This document shows positions 1 through 5,202 of a DNA stretch of 5,827 nucleotides, one piece after another. Location of the stretch: NCBI GenBank assembly GCA_947496835.1, contig CANMFV010000077.1:1-5827 (forward strand). Reading direction: 5' to 3'. The translations under genes were made by a program, and so were the position numbers. Below the pieces are notes generated by a model. That model worked only from the letters and a program-made list of their open reading frames with translations, was not told the DNA's origin and searched no databases. The stretch's first letter is position 1. Every line of letters begins with the position of its first letter. This DNA is from Flavobacteriales bacterium. Lineage in GTDB: Bacteria > Bacteroidota > Bacteroidia > Flavobacteriales_D > Crocinitomicaceae.

Positions 1-551
1 AATTGATCATTCAACACTTCAAATGCGTGCATTCCGCTTTCAAGTGTTATTCCTAAGCATTTCACCAAGGCTTCTTTTTGTGTCCAGGTTTTCAAGAGGA
101 GCGGTGAACAGGAATTTTCCAAACCAAAAGCTTGGATCAACTGTTGTTCATGCGATGTAAGCAAAACGTTTTTCACCTGATGAAAGTCGATTTTTCTTTG
201 AACAGATTCAATGTCCACGCCAATAGGGAAGTCAGTTGTTGCAGCGATTACAAAGGCTGCTTTAGTATGTGCAACGCTAAAGTGAATCTGTGGCTGTTGT
301 TTCATCGTTGATTTTCCAGAAGTATTTTTAATCAATTGGATATCCAATGGTGGAAGTCCAGATAGTTTGGATAGTACTTTTCGGACGTGTGAACGTGCAA
401 CCACAAAGGACTCTTGATCCTCCGCATGATGAAATTTTGTAGCGTACTCCTTTTCTTGAAGTGTGATTCCATTCCAGCATTCACTTGGTGAAAACTCAGA
501 AAATGGACCTCCAAATAAATAAATAGTGTGATTAATCGTGTTCAGCTTCAT
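1..551 (-). CDS. 4'-phosphopantetheinyl transferase (Sfp/AcpT superfamily), 3' end cut off by the window edge
   Basis: Enzymes of this family move the phosphopantetheine arm of coenzyme A onto a serine of acyl or peptidyl carrier proteins, in the cytoplasm. From the ATG at 549-551 the frame stays open for 183 codons to position 1, so the C-terminus is missing; family members usually have about 210-240 residues. Hallmarks are visible: FSVAHT at residues 91-96 (the FS-x-SH region), IGVDIE at 110-115 with the Mg-binding pair D113 and E115, and WTQKEALVK from W156 with the third metal ligand E160 and K164. An in-frame TAA (558-560) lies just upstream, and this is the first ATG after it. The gene is divergent from the desaturase. 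Whether it serves fatty acid synthesis or a secondary-metabolite system cannot be told from this window. Confidence 0.88.
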   Translation of the reverse strand, partial: MKLNTINHTIYLFGGPFSEFSPSECWNGITLQEKEYATKFHHAEDQESFVVARSHVRKVLSKLSGLPPLDIQLIKNTSGKSTMKQQPQIHFSVAHTKAAFVIAATTDFPIGVDIESVQRKIDFHQVKNVLLTSHEQQLIQAFGLENSCSPLLLKTWTQKEALVKCLGITLESGMHAFEVLNDQ

Positions 552-653
552 TGAAACTTAAAGTTAGTTATTTTCCCTTTTCCGCTGAATCTCCTTGAAA
601 AAAATGATTTTAGACCTTTAGATTTTTTATTTTTGAGTTGAATTACCTTTCCT
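552..653. promoter_or_regulatory. divergent intergenic region, transferase/desaturase
   Basis: This 102-bp AT-rich spacer must hold the promoters of both flanking genes. For the desaturase the best candidate is TATTTTG at 629-635, which has the Bacteroidota -7 pattern but is one base short. For the minus-strand gene, TAACTTTA (plus 559-566) matches TAnnTTTG at all but its last base. I find no convincing -33 TTG at normal spacing for either, and no Shine-Dalgarno sequence. The promoter placements are weak; the regulatory role follows from the gene arrangement. Confidence 0.3.
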
Positions 654-1652
654 ATGAAATCTCGGCAGCAGCAATTTGAACAAGCGAGTGAACTATTAAA
701 GCTCTTTACCGCTAAAAATATTCCTTTGGCGCATTGGTATTTCTTTTCGACTCTTTTTATCCTTTGGTCAAGTTTGTTTTTGAGTCATTATTTCTTTCAT
801 CATTTTCCCTGGGGATTGGTACTATCGATTCCTTTATGCACACTTTTCATGTGTCGGAGTTACGTGATAGAACACGACTGTGGTCACGGAAGTTTTTACC
901 GCACAGAAAATGCCAACTCCATTGCTGGAAACTTTATGGGATTTGGGATTTTAATTCCCTACTCCTTATGGAAATACATCCATCATAGCCATCATTTAAA
1001 TGTAGGGAATTTGGACAAACGCGCCTTCAATCCGGAAATTTGGACAATGACTGTCAGCGAATACCAACAATCCTCCCTTTTTAAAAAACTTGGATATCGA
1101 TTTATGCGTTCAAAGTTCACGCGATTCACGATCACCCCAACCATTAACTTAGGATTGATGTTTCGTTTTGTACATCCGAGATTCAATTGGAAAGCAAATG
1201 TTTCTGTTATCGTTCACGATATATTATACATCCTTATACTTTGGAAAGTCCATCAATTTATGTCCTGGAAAGAACTACTGGTGATTTTTTACATCCCTTT
1301 AGTCATTTTCTACTTTGTCGCTTCTTATACCTTTTATGCGCAACATCAATTTGAAGACACCTATTGGGAAAAAGATGAGGATTGGTCTTACCAAGAAGCT
1401 TCATTTTATGGTTCAACGTTTATCGCTGCGCCAAAATGGTATTGCTGGTTAACTGGAAATGTCGTTTACCACAACATACACCATTTAATGTCGGGAATTC
1501 CTTTTTATCGTTTGGATGAAGCACAGAAAGCATTTGGACAAACACTTCCTTATCGCTTAATTCCATTAGGAGAGGTATGGCAGATGTTGTCCTTGAAAGT
1601 GTGGAATGAAGAACAAAAGAAACTCGTTCCAATTCCAAAATCGAATCACTGA
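654..1652 (+). CDS. membrane fatty acid desaturase (delta-12/omega-6-like, FA_desaturase family)
   Basis: This 332-residue integral membrane di-iron enzyme should introduce a double bond into a fatty acyl chain of a membrane lipid or thioester, using O2 and an electron donor. All three histidine clusters are present: HDCGH at 74-78, HHSHH at 110-114 and HNIHH at 273-277, the last followed by LMSGIPFYRL, which is typical of omega-6/delta-12-type bacterial and plastid-like desaturases. An additional QHQFE at 230-234 is usual for the group. Hydrophobic pairs lie around residues 28-68 and 182-226, as expected for a four-helix protein with its histidines on the cytoplasmic side. ATG 654 is the first start after an in-frame TGA (639-641). 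Regioselectivity cannot be assigned; acyl-lipid delta-9 or a beta-carotene hydroxylase-like role is less likely. The 3' end overlaps the convergent membrane-protein gene by 7 bp. Confidence 0.9.
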   Translation: MKSRQQQFEQASELLKLFTAKNIPLAHWYFFSTLFILWSSLFLSHYFFHHFPWGLVLSIPLCTLFMCRSYVIEHDCGHGSFYRTENANSIAGNFMGFGILIPYSLWKYIHHSHHLNVGNLDKRAFNPEIWTMTVSEYQQSSLFKKLGYRFMRSKFTRFTITPTINLGLMFRFVHPRFNWKANVSVIVHDILYILILWKVHQFMSWKELLVIFYIPLVIFYFVASYTFYAQHQFEDTYWEKDEDWSYQEASFYGSTFIAAPKWYCWLTGNVVYHNIHHLMSGIPFYRLDEAQKAFGQTLPYRLIPLGEVWQMLSLKVWNEEQKKLVPIPKSNH

Positions 1653-2404
1653 AAAAATCCAAGGTAAAAACAAAGCCAATAAGCTGGAGAAATCAGTAAA
1701 GTCATTTCATACGCACTGTCGTAAACGAGTCCGGCAATTTGCATTCCTAAACCAGGTTTTTCAAAACACTTCGTTTCTGAATTGTACATTTCAATGTATC
1801 GAACACCTAGGTTATAATTGATGAAATAGAACAATAGGACAAAGCCCGCATACGCAAAATAATAGGTGAATGCATGTTTGTGTTGTTCAAAAGGTAAAAA
1901 CACAATCGCCAATAAACAAATAGAATTGATGAGTGCTAAGAGCATGATGCCTTTTGGTTTACTCATGGCGCGACGACTAATGATCAAATCATCTGCTGAC
2001 TTCGCTTCATTCTTATGTTTACGATCGAACCATCCCAAATAAAAAGAAGCTGTTCCAACAACAATGATTGCCGTTCCGATGGCTAACATCCCATTTCCCT
2101 TCACCACTTGGTCCGCAACAAAAAATGCAGGAACACAAAATGCCGGTCCTTCCACCATAGATCGAAGAAGTATCTCTACCGTTTTCGGCAGTTTATACCT
2201 TCCGTAATGCATGTCTCCTTTGCGCAATTTGGTCAAAAACAATCCCGTTTCAATCAAGATATGGACAAAGGAACTCGCACAAAAAATCATGAAGTAATTT
2301 ATCTCGAAAGAATAAATCAACCATGCAGAGAGTGCAACAATAAATAAAAACAAATGAAAGGTTGTTTTACCATGAGCATTTGTTGTTAAGCGAACAGAGT
2401 ACAT
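1646..2404 (-). CDS. multi-pass membrane protein of unknown function
   Basis: I do not recognise this 252-residue protein. It has about six or seven hydrophobic segments, near residues 17-33, 37-57, 86-100, 104-125, 152-171, 177-197 and 230-250, so it should sit in the inner membrane. A charged loop around 127-151 contains two Arg-Arg/Lys-rich patches. Possibly conserved-looking polar features are VEGPAF at 84-89, HILIET at 48-53 and YDSAYE at 228-233, where acidic residues sit at membrane borders. No signal peptide, no known catalytic motif and no transporter signature is visible. ATG 2404 is preceded by a good -7 element at 2422-2429. The gene ends tail-to-tail with the desaturase, its TGA lying inside the last codons of that gene. 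It is a real gene by length, composition and promoter; the function is open. Confidence 0.8.
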   Translation of the reverse strand: MYSVRLTTNAHGKTTFHLFLFIVALSAWLIYSFEINYFMIFCASSFVHILIETGLFLTKLRKGDMHYGRYKLPKTVEILLRSMVEGPAFCVPAFFVADQVVKGNGMLAIGTAIIVVGTASFYLGWFDRKHKNEAKSADDLIISRRAMSKPKGIMLLALINSICLLAIVFLPFEQHKHAFTYYFAYAGFVLLFYFINYNLGVRYIEMYNSETKCFEKPGLGMQIAGLVYDSAYEMTLLISPAYWLCFYLGFFQ

Positions 2405-2421
2405 TTAAGTGAGATTTGAAA

Positions 2422-2429
2422 CAAAAATA
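2422..2429 (-). promoter_or_regulatory. -7 promoter element for the membrane-protein gene
   Basis: Read on the minus strand, this octamer is TATTTTTG, a perfect match to the Bacteroidota sigma-A -7 consensus TAnnTTTG. It lies 17 bp upstream of the ATG at 2404, leaving a short leader. No clear -33 TTG stands at the usual distance, so strength is uncertain. Confidence 0.5.
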
Positions 2430-2487
2430 AACATCATTTCTACTAAATCCGACATCTATGAACGATTCAATACAAGCTCACACAAGT

Positions 2488-2502
2488 ATTCAATGATTGA
2501 AT
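2488..2502. repeat. 15-bp perfect palindrome, candidate operator
   Basis: ATTCAAT-G-ATTGAAT is a perfect inverted repeat with 7-bp arms and a single central base. It lies in the middle of the 157-bp divergent region between the membrane-protein gene and the helicase gene. A further direct copy of ATTCAAT is at 2465-2471, 23 bp away. Size and symmetry suit a dimeric regulator, but AT-rich DNA yields such palindromes by chance and no regulator is encoded nearby. Confidence 0.35.
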
Positions 2503-2549
2503 TTCAAAGCACTTCTCAGTCTGAATAACCAAAATCCTCCAACTCAACG

Positions 2550-2557
2550 TATCTTTG
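2550..2557 (+). promoter_or_regulatory. -7 promoter element for the helicase gene, almost touching its ATG
   Basis: TATCTTTG matches TAnnTTTG perfectly and ends only 4 bases before the ATG at 2562. With the usual few bases from this element to the transcript start, the mRNA would begin at or beside the start codon, i.e. be leaderless. No matching -33 TTG is evident at 19-22 bp, so the element might also be fortuitous. Confidence 0.45.
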
Positions 2558-2561
2558 TCAC

Positions 2562-3884
2562 ATGAACGAACATCAAGCAAAGATTTCCAAGGTACTTTCG
2601 TCCATTGGATTTGACTCATTAAATTCCTTACAAGAAGAAACCTTAGAAAAAAGTGTCACATCGAAAAATGTGCTCATTCTTTCGCAAACGGGTTCCGGTA
2701 AAACCTTTGCATTTTTGTTGCCTTTGTTTTTGAATTTAGATCCAGAAGCAAAGCACATTCAGGCTTTGGTATTGGCGCCATCACGAGAATTAGCCTTACA
2801 GATTGAGGACGTTTGGCGTTCCATGAAAACCAACTTCAAAGTATTAAGTTGTTACGGTGGACATGCCATTTCAACAGAAAAGAAAAGTTTAACAGAGGCC
2901 CCTGCCCTACTTATTGGTACACCGGGTCGCATTTGCGATCACATTTCAAGAGGCACAATTGATTTATCCATGGTAGAACAATTTGTCGTGGATGAATACG
3001 ATAAATGCTTGGAATTCGGATTTGATGATCAAATGAGTTATATCAACGAAGAATTTCGTTGCTTAGAGAAATTAACTTTGGTTTCCGCAACAGAGCATAA
3101 AGAATTTCCAAATTACCTATCCTTTGACCAACCCGCAGTCATCAATCAGTTGCATTTATCGGAGGATCCAGACATTACCTTCTGGAAGTTTCCCGTTCGA
3201 AATCAGAATAAATTTGAACGATTATTTGATTTACTCTGTTCGTTTCGAGGTGAATTAAGCATCGTTTTCTGTAATTTCCGCGAAGCGACAGAAAGTGTGT
3301 GCACTTATTTAGAAGAAAACGGCTACGATGCCATTGTTTACCATGGTGGCATGGAACAGGATGAACGCGAACGCGCATTGATCAAATTTAGAAACGGAAG
3401 TTTTCACACCTTGATTTGCACGGATTTAGGTTCCCGTGGATTGGATATTCCAGAAATTCAACACGTCGTGCATTTTCAATTTCCTCAAAGCGAAGAAGCG
3501 TTTATTCATCGAAATGGTCGAACAGCTCGTATGAAAGCAAACGGTTCTTCCTACTTGTTCATGAATCCAGATGAACGCACACCAGATTATGTAAACTCTC
3601 CAAGAGAAGAATTCAAACTTCCCAAAGAAATGGACGCACCAATTGAGAGTCCTTGGATAACATTATACTTCAGTGGTGGAAAAAAAGATAAAATCAACAA
3701 GATCGACATTGTCGGATTCCTTGGTCAAAAAGGTGGAATAACAAAAGAGGACATTGGACTAATCACCGTTCAAGATTTTAGTTCCTATGTTGCTGTAAAA
3801 CGTCACAACGTTCGTGATTTATTAGCGAAAATTCGTCCAGAAAAAATCAAAGGAAAAAAACTAAAAATCGACGTTTCAAAGTAG
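2562..3884 (+). CDS. dbpA: DEAD-box ATP-dependent RNA helicase, DbpA type
   Basis: This 440-residue cytoplasmic helicase probably acts in 50S ribosome assembly, since DbpA/YxiN proteins bind hairpin 92 of 23S rRNA through a C-terminal RRM-like domain. RecA domain 1 shows the Q motif (GF 16-17, Q24), motif I SQTGSGKT 41-48, Ia APSREL 72-77, Ib TPGR 120-123, motif II DEYD 144-147 and motif III SAT 175-177. Domain 2 shows YHGGM 260-264, motif V TDLGSRGLDIP 287-297 and motif VI HRNGRTAR 316-323. Residues about 365-438 match the DbpA RNA-binding domain, including KIDIVGFLG, EDIGLI, SYVAVKR and KIKGKKLKID. Motif II has Tyr instead of the Ala of DEAD. The short N-terminus just before the Q motif supports the ATG at 2562. 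The gene's last codons are repeated about 190 bp downstream. Confidence 0.92.
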   Translation: MNEHQAKISKVLSSIGFDSLNSLQEETLEKSVTSKNVLILSQTGSGKTFAFLLPLFLNLDPEAKHIQALVLAPSRELALQIEDVWRSMKTNFKVLSCYGGHAISTEKKSLTEAPALLIGTPGRICDHISRGTIDLSMVEQFVVDEYDKCLEFGFDDQMSYINEEFRCLEKLTLVSATEHKEFPNYLSFDQPAVINQLHLSEDPDITFWKFPVRNQNKFERLFDLLCSFRGELSIVFCNFREATESVCTYLEENGYDAIVYHGGMEQDERERALIKFRNGSFHTLICTDLGSRGLDIPEIQHVVHFQFPQSEEAFIHRNGRTARMKANGSSYLFMNPDERTPDYVNSPREEFKLPKEMDAPIESPWITLYFSGGKKDKINKIDIVGFLGQKGGITKEDIGLITVQDFSSYVAVKRHNVRDLLAKIRPEKIKGKKLKIDVSK

Positions 3885-3887
3885 TTT
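3864..3887 (+). repeat. copy A of a 24-bp near-exact direct repeat (end of dbpA)
   Basis: This stretch encodes the last residues of the helicase, KIDVSK and stop TAG, plus TTT beyond. It matches 4055-4078 at 22 of 24 bases. Weaker similarity extends left to the AAAGG at 3849-3853 if one codon is gapped. Confidence 0.75.
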
Positions 3888-3918
3888 GTATACTGGCATC
3901 AGTCTTTCTTCGCTTACC

Positions 3919-4017
3919 TCAATTTACGTAATAATAGATACTTGTAATAATTCTATAAGCAAGGTAGACACCTGTAATACTCCAGATCCACCATCTATTT
4001 TTCATATACCAGTCCAT
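3919..4017 (-). CDS. possible 32-residue membrane micro-protein
   Basis: From the ATG at 4015-4017 a 32-codon frame reads MDWYMKNRWWIW and then a Tyr/Ile-rich hydrophobic stretch that ends YYYVN. A short charged N-terminus followed by about 20 hydrophobic residues fits a single-span membrane peptide. An internal repeat, ITGVY and ITSIY ten residues apart, mirrors two similar 13-bp DNA stretches (3937-3949 and 3967-3979, 11 of 13 identical). TACCTTTA (plus 4042-4049) is a near-match -7 element 24 bp upstream of the ATG. It could also be read from the PAP2 transcript, which ends 64 bp upstream. The frame stays open further upstream into the PAP2 gene, which is only shadow. The composition is distinctive, but a frame this short can occur by chance. 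Confidence 0.3.
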   Translation of the reverse strand: MDWYMKNRWWIWSITGVYLAYRIITSIYYYVN

Positions 4018-4054
4018 TGTTTTTCGGTTTAAGTTTGATGATAAAGGTAGGATT

Positions 4055-4078
4055 AAAATCGACGTATTAAAGTAGTTT
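4055..4078 (+). repeat. copy B of the 24-bp direct repeat: detached second dbpA tail
   Basis: It differs from copy A (3864-3887) at two bases, one of them synonymous in the helicase frame. Read in that frame, 4043-4075 gives KGRIKIDVLK and stop TAG, against KGKKLKIDVSK and stop in the real gene. The frame is open back to 3968 but has no start codon context I would accept. It ends 6 bp before the stop codon of the convergent PAP2 gene. I infer a duplicated or displaced gene end, not a functional gene. Confidence 0.7.
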
Positions 4079-4081
4079 AAC

Positions 4082-4579
4082 TTACAAGCGTAAAGCTTTC
4101 TTTTTCGGTGACTGTAAGAATTTCTGCTGCAAGTAATTCGACAATAGCGCAGATCCTGCTCCAACAATTGCGCCTGCAAGCACATCACTTGGATAATGAA
4201 CACCTAGGTGCATGCGTGAATATCCAGCTGCACACGCATACACATACGATGGCGCAACGACATACCATTTCGGAAAAGCCAAGCTTATAGAAGTCGCGAA
4301 TGCAAAAGCACTGGAAGTGTGTCCAGAAGGAAAAGAATACGATCCAGCTTCTGCTTGTTTGTCCAAATACGGATACTTCACAAATGGACGATCGCGATTG
4401 AATGCCAATTTAAGCGCAGTTGTAGTAAACGCATTCACACAAAATGCTTCTACCAAGATGATTCCTTTACTTTTTAGACTGCTGTCCTTTTGAATCATTC
4501 CTAATCCCAAGGCCGCAATAGGCACTCCAATACTCATTGGACTCACACTATTCGTAATGAACGTAAAGGTTGGATCCAA
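4082..4579 (-). CDS. PAP2-family phosphatase, catalytic part (leader cut off by an in-frame stop)
   Basis: PAP2 enzymes remove phosphate from lipid phosphates such as phosphatidic acid, undecaprenyl pyrophosphate or phosphatidylglycerophosphate, with the active site on the outer face of the inner membrane. Counting from the TTG at 4577-4579 there are 165 residues. All three catalytic motifs are intact: K57-x6-R64-P65, PSGH at 84-87, and SR-x5-H-x3-D with R122, H128 and D132. Hydrophobic spans lie near 17-29, 40-57, 88-103, 107-121 and 133-149. The TTG is only the first possible start after the TAA at 4592-4594. The same frame continues upstream through that stop into a clear signal peptide (4592-4699), so the original protein was about 205 residues. 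Expression would need TTG re-initiation or readthrough, and without the leader, membrane insertion may be altered. The substrate cannot be assigned. Confidence 0.78.
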   Translation of the reverse strand: MDPTFTFITNSVSPMSIGVPIAALGLGMIQKDSSLKSKGIILVEAFCVNAFTTTALKLAFNRDRPFVKYPYLDKQAEAGSYSFPSGHTSSAFAFATSISLAFPKWYVVAPSYVYACAAGYSRMHLGVHYPSDVLAGAIVGAGSALLSNYLQQKFLQSPKKKALRL

Positions 4580-4591
4580 GGATTTATTTCG

Positions 4592-4699
4592 TTATAAGTT
4601 TATATGCTCAAGCAAATCGATGTCCCAGTTTTGAGCGAAAGCAGAAGAATGATGGAAAACAACAAAACAAAAAATACACTTAATAAATTGGTTGATCAT
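4592..4699 (-). pseudogene. signal-peptide leader of the PAP2 gene, ending in a premature TAA
   Basis: ATG 4697-4699 opens a 35-codon frame: MINQFIKCIF, a hydrophobic core CFVVF, then HHSSAFA and QNWDIDLLEHINL, ending in TAA (4592-4594). AFA before Gln is a typical Bacteroidota signal peptidase I site (after residue 22). The codons after the stop read RNKSLDPTF and run without a frame change into the PAP2 domain. In my recollection of Bacteroidota PAP2 proteins, a LL-x-x-INL-x-RN-x-x-LD junction follows the signal peptide, so the stop replaces a single residue. A perfect -7 element lies 25 bp upstream of the ATG, which supports 4699 as the true start. Nonsense mutation, sequencing error and stop readthrough are the alternatives. 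Confidence 0.75.
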
Positions 4700-4724
4700 A
4701 GATCAGATTTTTTTATCGATTTAT

Positions 4725-4732
4725 CAAAGATA
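4725..4732 (-). promoter_or_regulatory. -7 promoter element for the PAP2 gene
   Basis: On the minus strand this is TATCTTTG, a perfect TAnnTTTG element, 25 bp before the ATG at 4699. Its first bases abut the T-run of the terminator of the upstream lipoprotein gene. The -33 position falls inside the terminator hairpin, and I see no TTG at normal spacing. Confidence 0.5.
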
Positions 4733-4769
4733 AAAAAAGCGTCAATGGGGTTCATTGACGCTTCTTTTT
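4732..4769 (-). terminator. intrinsic terminator of the barrel/lipoprotein operon
   Basis: A perfect 9-bp stem, GCGTCAATG (4739-4747) with CATTGACGC (4753-4761) around a 5-base loop, extends by two A-T pairs to 11 bp. On the minus strand it is followed by seven T (4732-4738), the right order for ending transcripts from the lipoprotein gene, whose stop is 44 bp upstream. A less pure T-rich run on the other side could also give plus-strand termination, but no plus-strand gene feeds into it. Confidence 0.85.
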
Positions 4770-4812
4770 AATCTCACAACGCTAAACTTGAAATAGTGAA
4801 AACCACGAAAAT

Positions 4813-5202
4813 TTATTGTGGCAGACAAAGCACATTGATGTACTTATCCATTTTAAATCCTTTGTGATCTAAGGTAGCTTCCACTTTTAAGGTCAACATA
4901 GTGGTATCCGTTACTTGGTTTTGCCAATGTTCATGAAATGAGTAAGACTTTGCCTTTTCCTCAGAAACCATCGAGAGATATTCCTCACCAGTAAAGGCGT
5001 TGGCATAGGTTAATTTATAACCATACATTTTTCCATCCCCAACAATTGTACCTTCCAGATGCACGGATTCATTGAATGGAATGGTATCATTTGCTATTGG
5101 CTCCATAATGTCGATTGTGGCTGTTGTTGCATCGCCTTTATGACAAGAAGAAATAGATAATAAAATGGCAAAAGCAGCCATACTAAGCATTGTTTTTTTC
5201 AT
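4813..5202 (-). CDS. small cell-envelope lipoprotein of unknown function
   Basis: The protein has 129 residues. MKKTMLSM, a hydrophobic stretch and the lipobox ISSC put the lipidated Cys at residue 20, so the mature protein is a 110-residue lipoprotein beyond the inner membrane. Alternating hydrophobic and polar residues with short turns suggest a beta-rich, perhaps Ig-like fold. A FHEHW cluster at 89-93 plus H113 might bind a metal, but that is a guess. The start overlaps the 3' end of the barrel gene by 20 bp in another frame, so translation is probably coupled and the two proteins probably act together. An in-frame TAA (5218-5220) just upstream fixes this ATG. A strong terminator follows. 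I cannot name the family with confidence; Bacteroidota DUF4625-like proteins are one possibility to test. Confidence 0.8.
   Translation of the reverse strand: MKKTMLSMAAFAILLSISSCHKGDATTATIDIMEPIANDTIPFNESVHLEGTIVGDGKMYGYKLTYANAFTGEEYLSMVSEEKAKSYSFHEHWQNQVTDTTMLTLKVEATLDHKGFKMDKYINVLCLPQ

Noticed and set aside
2108..2347. Open plus-strand frame of 79 codons inside the membrane-protein gene
   Set aside because: The minus-strand frame is longer, has a promoter and a coherent membrane topology. This one is a highly charged shadow.
3888..4081. Terminator between the convergent helicase and PAP2 genes
   Set aside because: I looked for a GC-rich stem with a T-run and found only 4-bp AT-rich pairings, such as AAGT with ACTT near 4070-4083.
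4018..4203. N-terminal extension of the micro-ORF up to an ATG at 4203
   Set aside because: That part overlaps the PAP2 coding region in another frame on the same strand and reads as basic, Cys-rich shadow sequence. Only the part after the ATG at 4017 looks protein-like.
4223..4250. CA-rich microrepeat (cacacgcatacacatacg)
   Set aside because: It lies within the PAP2 frame and encodes part of a normal hydrophobic segment. It is too short and irregular to be a true repeat.
4212..4493. Open plus-strand frame of 93 codons opposite the PAP2 gene
   Set aside because: It is antisense to the conserved catalytic motifs of PAP2, has no promoter or start context, and its composition is that of a shadow frame.
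4592..4594. Reassigned TAA codon (alternative genetic code) as explanation of the PAP2 stop
   Set aside because: The same gene and the lipoprotein gene both end on TAA where the product should end, so TAA works as a stop in this organism.
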